Counted from the first letter of the stretch, positions 9,764 through 19,646 are shown. The stretch: 64,000 nucleotides of DNA from Clostridiales bacterium (GCA_012800735.1 JAAZIU010000013.1:1-64000); one strand, 5' to 3'. The notes: generated by a model from the sequence alone, not told the origin. Numbers and translations are program-made.

Positions 9764-11509
9764 ATGGCAAACAAGGATAAAAAAGATTTAAATTACGATC
9801 AGCATATTTCCACATCAAACTCGCTCGGCGATGAGCAGCGCGTAAGGGTACTTTCCCCTTCGATGCTGGTAATCAAGCGATTTTTCCGCAATCGTCTGGC
9901 GGTTATTGGGCTTGTTACGATTGCTGCAATGTTTGTTTTCTCATTCCTCGGCCCGCTGTTCTCCCCTTACGGCGAGATTCAGCAATTCATGAAAGTCGAG
10001 AGAGAAATTCAGACTTACGCCGGCGCGACATACAACACAAATTATTATTACTTGACTGCTCCCGGGCATGATTTCACCTCAATCGACAAGGCGGCATTTG
10101 TTTTAGCCGCAAACAACCGCGAAGACAGCTTCTCTTCCAGCGGCAGCACTTATCATGTCAACACCCTTTCTCCGGATGACACCTATCTGCTTGGCGAAGA
10201 GAATGTTATTGCCGATTTTATTTCGCTTGGCGATAATATCACAATAACCCCTAAAGCCGGCGCCGCCCTTCCTTCCGGGTTTAATGAGGCTGCCGCGGAA
10301 GCAGTCGCTTCCGGCTCCGAAAGCTTTACGATAGACGGTGTTGAGTTTCACGTTTTCTCATCAAAACGTTCATCATATTTTTATACTCTCTCTGATACCG
10401 TTCTTTTGACAAAAGACTTATTCAACCCTTATGATCCGGACAGCGAAATAACCTTCGAGCTTCAGAAAAACTCCGAGCTTGCTATGGCATCGGGTGAAAA
10501 AAACTTTGAGGCTGACGGCATTAAATATACGCTTGAAACCGGAGACAACAAGATAACTATTTTAAAGGACGGCGAGCCATATGCCGATATCTCCAATCTT
10601 ATCGTAACCTCAACCGCGGCGGGGCGTTTTATAAGCATTCCGTTCCGCAATGCAGTTGAGAAAGCTATCGCAGAAAACACAGGCTCCTTTACAATGCCTG
10701 ATGAAAGCGGAGAAGAAACAGAATACACCGTTATCCGCCGCGATTTGGAATATGCGATACAAACGATTACCGATGTCGATTTGCTTGATACCTACGCCGC
10801 TCCTTCCGCAAAGCACTGGGTGGGAACCGACGGCTCCGGCATGGATATGCTCACCCGTTTGATGTACGGCGGACGCATTTCTCTTTCCATCGGCTTTGTC
10901 GTCATATTCATCGAAATGTTTATCGGCGTCATAATGGGCGGTATTTCCGGTTACTTCGGCGGAGTTGCCGACACCATAATCATGCGTATAGTTGACACGC
11001 TGAACTGTATCCCCACTCTGCCGCTGTATATCATACTCGGTACCATTATGGCTACGCTGCATATCGATCCGACTTTGCGAATCTACCTGCTTATGGTAGT
11101 TCTGGGAATTACCGGCTGGACCGGCATTGCCCGAGTTGTCAGAGGTCAGATCCTCTCGCTCCGCGAACAGGAATTCATGCTCGCAGAAGAAGCGCTGGGC
11201 ATGTCAACACGCAGACGCATCTTTCATCACCTTATCCCCAATGTTATTCCTCAGCTTATAGTCTATGCGACAATGGGTCTCGGTTCGATTATACTTACCG
11301 AAGCTACCCTTTCCTTCCTCAATTTGGGGGTAAAATATCCCTACGCTTCATGGGGAAACATAGTCAACGCAGTAAACGACAGCTATGTTTTGACAAACTA
11401 CACCTTCGTCTGGATCCCCGCAGGTCTTCTGATTCTTATCACGGTGCTGGGTTTCAACTTCATCGGTGACGGTCTTCGAGACGCCTTCGACCCGAAGATG
11501 AAGAGATGA
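9764..11509 (+). CDS. oppC: Oligopeptide ABC transporter permease with large extracytoplasmic insert
   Basis: OppC_N-like start, HWVGTDGSGMDMLTRLMYGGRISL, EAA loop EFMLAEEALGMSTRRRIFHHLIPN; ATG 9764 behind SD ggaggtgcg (ORF track start 9755 overlaps the SD). Confidence 0.9.
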   Translation: MANKDKKDLNYDQHISTSNSLGDEQRVRVLSPSMLVIKRFFRNRLAVIGLVTIAAMFVFSFLGPLFSPYGEIQQFMKVEREIQTYAGATYNTNYYYLTAPGHDFTSIDKAAFVLAANNREDSFSSSGSTYHVNTLSPDDTYLLGEENVIADFISLGDNITITPKAGAALPSGFNEAAAEAVASGSESFTIDGVEFHVFSSKRSSYFYTLSDTVLLTKDLFNPYDPDSEITFELQKNSELAMASGEKNFEADGIKYTLETGDNKITILKDGEPYADISNLIVTSTAAGRFISIPFRNAVEKAIAENTGSFTMPDESGEETEYTVIRRDLEYAIQTITDVDLLDTYAAPSAKHWVGTDGSGMDMLTRLMYGGRISLSIGFVVIFIEMFIGVIMGGISGYFGGVADTIIMRIVDTLNCIPTLPLYIILGTIMATLHIDPTLRIYLLMVVLGITGWTGIARVVRGQILSLREQEFMLAEEALGMSTRRRIFHHLIPNVIPQLIVYATMGLGSIILTEATLSFLNLGVKYPYASWGNIVNAVNDSYVLTNYTFVWIPAGLLILITVLGFNFIGDGLRDAFDPKMKR

Positions 11510-11512
11510 CCA

Positions 11513-12793
11513 TTGAAAAAAGACAAAACAAACAACAACAGAGGTCAGAATATCATGGCAGATAAAGACGAAATGAACATATTAAATAACGGCAACGGCG
11601 AAGGCAAACCCAAAGTTGCTGTCAAAAATGTAAACTATCTTACGGCGAAGGAATCGCGGGAAATTGCCCGCCGAAACCGCAAAATTGTCAGCGCGCTCGA
11701 GAAGGAGTATAATCGCAAGAATATATCTCCCGAAGAATATACAATCGAGATGCGCGACAAAAACAACATCCTCGAAGTCGATAACCTTCACACCTATTTC
11801 TTTACCGATATCGGCACAGTCAAGGCTGTTGACGGCGTAAGCTTTGAAGTTCCCCGCGGCAAAACCGTCGGGATAGTCGGCGAATCCGGCTGCGGAAAAT
11901 CAGTCACCTCTCTTTCTATAATGCAGCTTTTGCAGCGCCCTCAGGGGCAGATAGTCAAGGGGGAAATCCGCTTCAATTTAGGCGACAAAGCGGTCAATAT
12001 CGCAAAAGTGCCGATTAAACACATGCAGAAGATCCGCGGCAACAAGATCAGCATGATCTTCCAGGAACCGATGACTTCTTTGAATCCGGTATTCCGGATA
12101 GGAATGCAGCTTGATGAAGTTATAGCGCTGCACAATCCCGACTATTCAAAGGAGACGGTTAAGGATCGCTCTATCGAGATGCTGCAAACCGTCGGTATAG
12201 CCAATTCCGAAGGCGTTTACAGAATGTATCCGCATGAACTCTCGGGCGGTATGCGTCAGAGGGTCATGATAGCGATGGCGCTCGCCTGTTCCCCCTCGCT
12301 TATTATCGCCGACGAGCCTACGACGGCGCTTGACGTTACGATACAGGCGCAGATACTTGATTTGCTTCGCACTCTCAAGGAAAAGATCAACAGTTCCATC
12401 ATGCTTATAACCCACGACCTGGGGGTTATCGCGGAAATGGCGGATTTTGTTGTCGTAATGTATGCGGGGCGCGTTATTGAAAGCGGCACCTCGATGGATA
12501 TATTCAAGAATCCGCTGCATCCTTATACCCTCGGTCTTATGAAATCGAAACCGGTCATCAACCGCCGGGTCGACAGGCTTTATAATATCCCCGGCAATGT
12601 GCCGAACCCCATTGATATGCCCGATTACTGTTATTTCAAAGATCGCTGTTCCTCCTGCATTCCGCGCTGCGACGGCGCTTATCCTCACATGATTAAAATC
12701 AGCGATACTCACAAGGTCAGCTGCTGGCTTTATGAAGACGAAAACATAAACTCCCCCCTCGCAAGCGGCACAGAGAAAGGCGGCAGCAAATGA
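11513..12793 (+). CDS. oppD: Oligopeptide ABC transporter ATP-binding protein (start may be ATG 11555)
   Basis: GESGCGKS Walker A, LSGGMRQRVMIAMAL signature, ADEPTTALD, C-terminal oligo_HPY Cys motif. Confidence 0.92.
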   Translation: MKKDKTNNNRGQNIMADKDEMNILNNGNGEGKPKVAVKNVNYLTAKESREIARRNRKIVSALEKEYNRKNISPEEYTIEMRDKNNILEVDNLHTYFFTDIGTVKAVDGVSFEVPRGKTVGIVGESGCGKSVTSLSIMQLLQRPQGQIVKGEIRFNLGDKAVNIAKVPIKHMQKIRGNKISMIFQEPMTSLNPVFRIGMQLDEVIALHNPDYSKETVKDRSIEMLQTVGIANSEGVYRMYPHELSGGMRQRVMIAMALACSPSLIIADEPTTALDVTIQAQILDLLRTLKEKINSSIMLITHDLGVIAEMADFVVVMYAGRVIESGTSMDIFKNPLHPYTLGLMKSKPVINRRVDRLYNIPGNVPNPIDMPDYCYFKDRCSSCIPRCDGAYPHMIKISDTHKVSCWLYEDENINSPLASGTEKGGSK

Positions 12794-13899
12794 GCGAAAA
12801 ACTGAATTCAATGAATACTGCATCAGAATCCATCGTTCACAGCGATGAAAATATAATTGAAGTCGCCAATCTTAAAACCTGGTTTCCGATACGAAACGGA
12901 CTTTTCTCCCGTGTCACCGGTCATGTAAAAGCTGTCGACGGGGTAACATTTTCTATCAGGAAAGGCGAGACTATGGGTCTTGTCGGCGAATCCGGCTGCG
13001 GAAAGACGACGGTCGGGAGAACTATCCTCCGTCTCGTACCCAAAACCGCCGGAGAAGTCCTCTTTGACGGACGGGACGTTTACGCTCTTACCCCAAAGGA
13101 ACTGCGAGATATACGCCCGAGGATGCAGATCATTTTCCAGGACCCTTATTCCTCCCTTTCTCCGAGAATGCCGGTCGGAGAGATAATCGGCGAAGCCGTC
13201 CGCGAACACGAAATAGTTCCGAAGGAAGAATTTGATGATTATATCACCTCTGTGATGCAAAACTGCGGTCTGCAGGCTTATCACAAGGATCGCTATCCTC
13301 ATGAGTTCTCGGGCGGTCAGCGGCAGCGTATCTGCATCGCCCGCGCTCTTGCCCTTGATCCCAACTTTATTGTTTGCGACGAGCCGGTTTCCGCTCTCGA
13401 CGTTTCGATTCAGGCGCAGATAATAAACTTATTGAGCGATCTTCAGGAAAAATTCAATCTTGCCTATCTCTTTATATCTCATGACCTTTCGGTTGTTGAG
13501 CATATATCGAATACAATAGGCGTTATGTATTTAGGTTCGCTGGTCGAATCCGGCGACAAGGAATCGATATTTTCGCACCCGTGTCATCCTTATACTCAGG
13601 CGCTCTTTTCCGCAATCCCGGTTCCCGATCCGACACACAAGATGCAGAAGATTCCGCTTGAAGGCTCAATTCCTTCTCCCGCAAATCCTCCCGCCGGATG
13701 TAAATTCCATACAAGATGCCGTTACTGCATGGATAAATGCAAAAAGGAAACCCCAAAGACATTTGAGGTCGAGAAAAATCACTATGTTGTATGTCATCTT
13801 TACGACGACAATAAAACCGTTGAGGATGTGGACGCTATCATAAAGGCGAAGGATGACGAAATAAGCAAGCTGGAGAACATCTCGACAGCCGGTATATAA
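12790..13899 (+). CDS. oppF: Oligopeptide ABC transporter ATP-binding protein
   Basis: GESGCGKTTVGR, FSGGQRQRICIARALA, CDEPVSALD; overlaps oppD by 4 nt. Confidence 0.92.
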   Translation: MSEKLNSMNTASESIVHSDENIIEVANLKTWFPIRNGLFSRVTGHVKAVDGVTFSIRKGETMGLVGESGCGKTTVGRTILRLVPKTAGEVLFDGRDVYALTPKELRDIRPRMQIIFQDPYSSLSPRMPVGEIIGEAVREHEIVPKEEFDDYITSVMQNCGLQAYHKDRYPHEFSGGQRQRICIARALALDPNFIVCDEPVSALDVSIQAQIINLLSDLQEKFNLAYLFISHDLSVVEHISNTIGVMYLGSLVESGDKESIFSHPCHPYTQALFSAIPVPDPTHKMQKIPLEGSIPSPANPPAGCKFHTRCRYCMDKCKKETPKTFEVEKNHYVVCHLYDDNKTVEDVDAIIKAKDDEISKLENISTAGI

Positions 13900-13902
13900 A
13901 CA

Positions 13903-14199
13903 ATGAAGCGCAGACAATACGACGATGACGACGGCCGCGTTATAGCGCCGATGAATATCGACGGTATGCCTTACAACACTGGGCTGCGGGGTTTTATCCG
14001 ACAACAGATGGAAAAGCGCCGCGAAGAAAAAGAATCTTTAAGAGACGGAAATTCAAATACAGCCGCGCCGGAAACCGATCGCCAAACCGAACGAATGGTT
14101 TATCGTCACGCCATTATAGCCGCGCTTATTGTCGCGCTGATTTTCGGCGGAAGTATCGCTCTTTTCATCCTATTCTGCACTAATATTTGGTTTGCATAA
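13903..14199 (+). CDS. Small single-TM protein of unknown function at the end of the opp operon
   Basis: 98 aa; charged N-terminus then AIIAALIVALIFGGSIALFILF; 3-nt gap after oppF. Confidence 0.65.
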   Translation: MKRRQYDDDDGRVIAPMNIDGMPYNTGLRGFIRQQMEKRREEKESLRDGNSNTAAPETDRQTERMVYRHAIIAALIVALIFGGSIALFILFCTNIWFA

Positions 14200-14210
14200 T
14201 CAAATAACTG

Positions 14211-14238
14211 CCTCCCGGCTGATTAAGTCGGGAGGTTT
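14211..14238 (+). terminator. Rho-independent terminator of opp operon
   Basis: cctcccg gctgattaagt cgggagg then tttattg. Confidence 0.75.
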
Positions 14239-14524
14239 ATTGTCATGTAATGTAATCTCTGTGTTTTCCGCTGTTGCTCTTAACATAATCGTGTGAATTA
14301 TAAACTGATGTTTTTACATATGTAACATTTTGTCTTTATTAACATATCGTTTAATAATTCCGCTTTAAAGAGAGTATCTTTTAAGGTAAAATATTATTGG
14401 TATAATGGGGGAATATGGGTTAAATAAATTAATCTCTTTCCATTACCATGTTTTTTTATCCGCCCGCTGCCGACAGGCGAGCGGATTTTATACAAATACA
14501 ATGCCGGAGATTGGAAGCAATTAA

Positions 14525-15931
14525 GTGAAAAACGACAAGAACTCAGTACAGCTCCGTGAACAGCTCGAAAATGAGTCTTCGCCTGCCCGGAATCTTATTT
14601 CCGGTCTCTTCGATGAGAGGACTTTCACTGAGCTCGGCGCGTATATCCGCCGCGAACCAAGCAAAGCCGACAAGCTTTTCGGAACTCCCGACGAAGGTGA
14701 CTTCGAGTCGGTGATCTGCGGCTACGGCTCTGTTGACGGTCGGTTGGTATACGCCTTCGCGCAGGACAGCACGAAAATGAAAGGCGCTCTTACCTCCGCC
14801 CATGCAAAAAAAATCACCGACCTGTTGGATAAAGCCCTTCAAAGCGGCGCTCCGGTAGTCGGTATATTTTCATCCAACGGCGCCGTTGTTACCGAAGGCG
14901 TTGCGGGATTGGCCGGATACGGAGCTATTATCCGCCGCTTTACCGAATGTAAAGGCGAGATACCTATCATTTCGATTATTGACGGTGTCTGCGCTTCTAC
15001 CGCCGCTGCGATAGCCTCGATTTCCGATGTAGTCGCAATTACCGACAACGGCTCTCTTTATGTCGCTCCGCCCTTTATTTTGAAAGAGAGATATTCGGAC
15101 AATTCCGCCGGCAGCGCTGATTTTGCCGCCGAAACGGGACAAGCGGATATACGGGTTAAAACATCTGATGAAGCCGTAGTTGCGGTGAGAACTCTGCTTG
15201 AGAAGCTGCCCGCAAACAACGGTGAGCTGGCAATTGACGCCTTTGACGACGACCTCAATCGGCTTACTCCCGAAATTGCCGATCTTGATCCCGACAATCT
15301 TGACATAAATGACGTAATAAAAGCAGTTTCCGACAATGGCTTTTTCTTTGAGCTCGGAGCCAGATACGCGCCGGAGCTGGTAAGCGGACTTATCTCCCTT
15401 GCCGGACGCACCGTCGGTGTTGTTGCAAATCAGCCTAAAATTAACGGCGGCCGGATAACCCCGAAAGCCGCAGAAAAAGCTTCAAAGCTTGTCAGTTTAT
15501 GTGATTCCTTTAATATACCGATATTGACGCTTGTTGATACTCTCGGTTTTGACATAAGCGACGAAGCTGAAAAGAACGGCTTTGCTCAATCACTCGGCGT
15601 GCTCGGATTTTCATACAGCTCTGCGCTGGTGCCGTTGGTTACGGTTGTAGTAGGTCCGGCTTACGGCGGAGCATATGTGCTGATGGGTTCGAAGTCACTC
15701 GGCGCAGATATCTGCTACGCGCTTGACACCGCCCGCATCGCTCCTCTCGCTCCTGCTGCCGCGGCTGAATTTTTAAAAGGCGATATGCCGAAAGACGACG
15801 CGGAAAAACTTTACAACGAAATGATCGCCTCCCCGCTTGCGGCGGCCAAAGCCGGCGATATAGACGACATTATCGCCCCGGAAGAGCTTCGTCAACACAT
15901 CATCTCGGCTTTTGAGATACTTTGCAACTGA
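14525..15931 (+). CDS. Divergent carboxyltransferase (MmdA-like) subunit of Na+-pumping decarboxylase
   Basis: YAFAQDSTKMKGALTSAHAKKI, ELGARYAPELVSGLISLAGRTVGVVANQP, AYGGAYVLMGSKSLGADICYA; operon context. Confidence 0.82.
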   Translation: MKNDKNSVQLREQLENESSPARNLISGLFDERTFTELGAYIRREPSKADKLFGTPDEGDFESVICGYGSVDGRLVYAFAQDSTKMKGALTSAHAKKITDLLDKALQSGAPVVGIFSSNGAVVTEGVAGLAGYGAIIRRFTECKGEIPIISIIDGVCASTAAAIASISDVVAITDNGSLYVAPPFILKERYSDNSAGSADFAAETGQADIRVKTSDEAVVAVRTLLEKLPANNGELAIDAFDDDLNRLTPEIADLDPDNLDINDVIKAVSDNGFFFELGARYAPELVSGLISLAGRTVGVVANQPKINGGRITPKAAEKASKLVSLCDSFNIPILTLVDTLGFDISDEAEKNGFAQSLGVLGFSYSSALVPLVTVVVGPAYGGAYVLMGSKSLGADICYALDTARIAPLAPAAAAEFLKGDMPKDDAEKLYNEMIASPLAAAKAGDIDDIIAPEELRQHIISAFEILCN

Positions 15932-15942
15932 GGAGCTTTAAG

Positions 15943-16365
15943 ATGAATTCTGTTAATTTATTATACATTGCCGCATCGGTCACCCGCCGGCTTGAATCTA
16001 ACATCGGCAGTTCGATGTCCGACGCGCCGCGCGGCGAAAGTCTGCTGCTCGGACTGAGGGTGACAATCCTTGGAATGGGAATGTGTTTTCTTGTCTTGAT
16101 GCTGCTTTGGGGAGTGCTTGAACTTTTCCGTGTTCTCTCATACAGAAAAAAACCGGACGAAAAGCAGGATGACGGCGAAAAGGCAATCGAAACTGCGGAT
16201 GCTCCCGTAATTGAGTCAAGCTCATACGCCGGAGACGAACTTATCGCGGTTATTACAGCCGCCGCAGCCGCGTATCTGTCCGCAGAAGCCAAAGAAAAGG
16301 CTGCCGCGGGAGAACCGGTTTCCGATACGCGCTTCCGTGTGGTAAGCTTCAGGAAAAAAGCTTAA
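15943..16365 (+). CDS. OadG-family decarboxylase gamma/delta subunit
   Basis: LGLRVTILGMGMCFLVLMLLWGVLELFRVL single TM; start ATG 15943 after SD gaggag. Confidence 0.8.
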   Translation: MNSVNLLYIAASVTRRLESNIGSSMSDAPRGESLLLGLRVTILGMGMCFLVLMLLWGVLELFRVLSYRKKPDEKQDDGEKAIETADAPVIESSSYAGDELIAVITAAAAAYLSAEAKEKAAAGEPVSDTRFRVVSFRKKA

Positions 16366-16396
16366 ATTCAAAAATATTATAACGAGGATTTATATA

Positions 16397-16783
16397 ATGA
16401 AAAAATTCAATATAACCGTCAACGGCACAACTTATGAAGTTGTTGTGGAAGAGATCGACGCATCTAACGCGCCCGCTCAGGCGGCTCCCGCTCCGACAGC
16501 GGCGCCTGCACCTGCTGCGCCGGCTCCTAAACCCGCTGCTCCTGCAGCTCCTAAAACCGGCGGCGAAGGAACCGTTAAAATAACCTGCCCGATGCCCGGT
16601 ACTATTGTCAAACTGAATTATTCGGCCGGTCAGACTGTCAAGCGCGGCGATATACTCTGCCTCTTTGAAGCCATGAAAATGGAAAATGAGATCATGTGTC
16701 CGCAAGACGGAGTCGTCGCTTCTGTCAACGTTACCATCGGACAGTCGGTAAATGCCGGAGATCTCCTCTTTACGCTGAATTGA
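16397..16783 (+). CDS. Biotin carboxyl carrier protein with Ala/Pro linker
   Basis: Ala/Pro linker then CPMPGTIVKLNYSAGQTVKRGDILCLFEAMKMENEI biotinylation motif. Confidence 0.92.
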   Translation: MKKFNITVNGTTYEVVVEEIDASNAPAQAAPAPTAAPAPAAPAPKPAAPAAPKTGGEGTVKITCPMPGTIVKLNYSAGQTVKRGDILCLFEAMKMENEIMCPQDGVVASVNVTIGQSVNAGDLLFTLN

Positions 16784-16884
16784 CCGCTGTCGAATGACGG
16801 GACCGTCCGGCGGCGGGCCCTCATGGCTTTGAGCATCTTCGAAAATTCTTTGCCGTGTGACTTCGCCGGAGAAAGCTTGTTATT

Positions 16885-18069
16885 ATGATAGATTTTTTTG
16901 TAAATTTCTGGAAAACCACGAGTATTTATTTTGCAGCTTCCGAACCTCTGACCTTCCTGAAATATATTATAATGTATGTGATCGTGGTAATACTTTTTTA
17001 CCTTGCGATCAAAAAAGACTTTGAACCGCTTTTGCTCATTCCGATTGCTTTCGGAATGTTTCTTGCCAACCTTCCCGGCGCGAATCTATATCATCCGGAG
17101 CTTTTCCTCGTTCCCGACGCTCAATTTGATATTATACGCGTGTTTAAAGAGGGCGGGCTGCTTGACTTACTTTACCTCGGTGTAAAGCTCGGAGTTTATC
17201 CCTCGCTTATCTTCATGGGCGTCGGCGCTATGACCGACTTCTCTCCGCTTATAGCAAATCCGAAATCTATACTTTTAGGCGCTGCCGCGCAGCTTGGCGT
17301 GTTCGCAGCCTTCCTCGGCGCTATTGCAATCGGATTTACCCCCGAAGCCGCTGCTTCCATAGGAATAATCGGAGGCGCTGACGGACCTACCGCCGTGCTT
17401 GTCACAAAGACGCTGGCGCCTCAGCTGCTCGGAGCAATCGCTATTGCCGCTTATTCATATATGGCGCTGATTCCTATTATACAGCCTCCGTTCATGCGCA
17501 TGCTTACCACAAAGAAAGAACGCAGCATAGTTATGGAGACACTGCGCCCTGTGTCCAAACTTGAAAAAGTTGCCTTCCCGGTTGTCGTAACCATAATCGT
17601 TTGCCTTATACTGCCGGACGCCGCTCCGCTTGTCGGTCTTCTGATGCTCGGAAACTTGTTTACCGTCTCCGGTGTTACTGACAGGCTTTCAAAAACTGCT
17701 CAGAATGAACTGATTAATATCGTAACTATTTTCCTCGGGGTATCGGTCGGCGCAACGGCTAACGCCGAAAGATTCCTGACATTTGAAACGATTTCAATCA
17801 TCGTTTTAGGTCTCTGCGCATTTATCTTCTCTACCATCGGCGGAGTTTTATTCGGCAAATTCATGTGCTGGGTAACCAAAGGAAAGATTAATCCGCTTAT
17901 CGGTTCTGCCGGCGTTTCCGCCGTCCCGATGGCTGCGAGAGTTTCTCAGGTAGTCGGTCAAAAGGAAAATCCGGCAAACTTCCTTCTCATGCACGCAATG
18001 GGACCTAATGTTGCCGGAGTTATCGGCTCTGCCGTCGCCGCGGGTGTCTTCCTAAGCACATTCAAATAA
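16885..18069 (+). CDS. oadB: Sodium ion-translocating decarboxylase beta subunit
   Basis: [62 protein letters not shown]. Confidence 0.93.
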   Translation: MIDFFVNFWKTTSIYFAASEPLTFLKYIIMYVIVVILFYLAIKKDFEPLLLIPIAFGMFLANLPGANLYHPELFLVPDAQFDIIRVFKEGGLLDLLYLGVKLGVYPSLIFMGVGAMTDFSPLIANPKSILLGAAAQLGVFAAFLGAIAIGFTPEAAASIGIIGGADGPTAVLVTKTLAPQLLGAIAIAAYSYMALIPIIQPPFMRMLTTKKERSIVMETLRPVSKLEKVAFPVVVTIIVCLILPDAAPLVGLLMLGNLFTVSGVTDRLSKTAQNELINIVTIFLGVSVGATANAERFLTFETISIIVLGLCAFIFSTIGGVLFGKFMCWVTKGKINPLIGSAGVSAVPMAARVSQVVGQKENPANFLLMHAMGPNVAGVIGSAVAAGVFLSTFK

Positions 18070-18151
18070 ACGGCGCTTGCCAAGCTATCTATCAAAACGA
18101 TACGGCTTCCGTCAATGTTAATGATAATTCGTCAACCTACAGGAGATATAT

Positions 18152-19549
18152 ATGGCTAAAGTAAAAATATGCGAGACGGTGCTGCGGGACGCGCATCAGT
18201 CTCTTATCGCCACCAGAATGACTACCAATGACATGCTCCCGGCGCTTGAGCTGCTGGATGACGTCGGGTATCATTCGCTTGAAGTATGGGGCGGGGCTAC
18301 CTTCGACTCATGTCTTCGCTTCCTAAACGAAGACCCGTGGGAGCGGCTTCGCAAAATTCGCAAAACCTGCAAAAACACCAAACTGCAAATGCTTTTCCGC
18401 GGTCAGAACATATTGGGATATCGACATTATCCCGACGATGTCGTCGAATATTTCGTTCAGAAGTCTCTGGCCAACGGTATTGATATAATCCGCATTTTCG
18501 ACGCTTTAAACGACCCGCGCAACCTTGAGACAGCCGTAAAAGCGACAATAAAAGAAGGCGGGCATGTTCAGGCATCGCTTTCCTACACTATTTCCCCGGT
18601 TCACAACAACGAGTATTTCGCTAATTTCGCAAAAAACCTTGAAGAGATGGGCGCAAATTCTATCTGCATAAAGGATATGGCGGGACTGCTCAAGCCTTAC
18701 AGCGCATACGAACTCGTCAAAGCGATAAAGTCTAATTGCAATCTTCCGGTTGAGCTCCACACCCACTATACCACCGGACTCGCTTCGATGACTGCAATCA
18801 AGGCTGTCGAAGCCGGCTGCGATATTATTGATACCGCAATCTCACCGCTTGCCATGGGCACCTCTCAGATGCCTACCGAGGCTCTTGTCGCGTCTCTTCA
18901 GGACACCGAATACGACACCGGTCTCGATTTAAAGAAGCTCGACGCCGTCGCGGTACATTTCACCAAACTCCGTGAGAAATACCTTGAAACCACTCTGCTT
19001 GACCCGAAGGTGCTTTCCGTCAACGTAAAGACCTTACTTTATCAGGTTCCGGGCGGTATGTATTCCAACCTGATTTCCCAACTTAAAGCTCAAGGAAAAT
19101 CCGACAAGTTGGACGAGGTGCTTGAAGAAGTGCCGCTCGTGCGCAAAGATGCGGGTTATCCCCCGCTCGTCACCCCGACTTCTCAAATAGTCGGCACTCA
19201 GGCGGTTATGAATGTTCTCTCCGGCGAAAGATACAAGATGGTTTCGAATGAATTCAAGGCTCTTGTCCGCGGAGAATATGGAAAAACACCCGCTGAGATC
19301 GACGCGGATTTCCGCCGTCAGATAATAGGCGACGAAGAACCGATCACCTGCCGTCCCGCCGATCTTATCGAACCGGAGCTGCCGAAGATTCGCGAAAAGC
19401 TCAAGGATATAGCAATTCAGGATGAGGATATACTCAGCTACGCTTTATTTGATCAGGTAGCGATGAAATTCTTCGACTACCGAGCGATGCAGATACTGAA
19501 CCTTGACGGGGAAGCCGGCGACAAGGAGCTTAATGTTCATCCGGTATAA
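18152..19549 (+). CDS. oadA: Oxaloacetate decarboxylase alpha subunit / pyruvate carboxylase subunit B-like (no biotin domain)
   Basis: ETVLRDAHQSLIATRM, LEVWGGATFDSCLRFLNEDPWERLR, IKDMAGLL, PGGMYSNL. Confidence 0.93.
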   Translation: MAKVKICETVLRDAHQSLIATRMTTNDMLPALELLDDVGYHSLEVWGGATFDSCLRFLNEDPWERLRKIRKTCKNTKLQMLFRGQNILGYRHYPDDVVEYFVQKSLANGIDIIRIFDALNDPRNLETAVKATIKEGGHVQASLSYTISPVHNNEYFANFAKNLEEMGANSICIKDMAGLLKPYSAYELVKAIKSNCNLPVELHTHYTTGLASMTAIKAVEAGCDIIDTAISPLAMGTSQMPTEALVASLQDTEYDTGLDLKKLDAVAVHFTKLREKYLETTLLDPKVLSVNVKTLLYQVPGGMYSNLISQLKAQGKSDKLDEVLEEVPLVRKDAGYPPLVTPTSQIVGTQAVMNVLSGERYKMVSNEFKALVRGEYGKTPAEIDADFRRQIIGDEEPITCRPADLIEPELPKIREKLKDIAIQDEDILSYALFDQVAMKFFDYRAMQILNLDGEAGDKELNVHPV

Positions 19550-19566
19550 TAAACTTTATTAAACGC

Positions 19567-19603
19567 AATCAGAGGAAGCATTTTTAAGCTTCCTCTGATT
19601 TTT
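19567..19603. terminator. Bidirectional terminator between oadA (+) and clpX (-)
   Basis: aatcagaggaagc (19567-19579) / gcttcctctgatt (19588-19600), then ttttt. Confidence 0.85.
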
Positions 19604-19646
19604 TATATTGTTCGTTTCTGCTCTTAAAACGCTTTGTCGAGCTATG

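Noticed and set aside
12146-12823. 225-aa minus-strand ORF
   Set aside because: Antisense shadow of oppD.
16480-16560. Short GC-rich repeat tract
   Set aside because: Explained as the Ala/Pro linker coding sequence of the biotin carrier protein.
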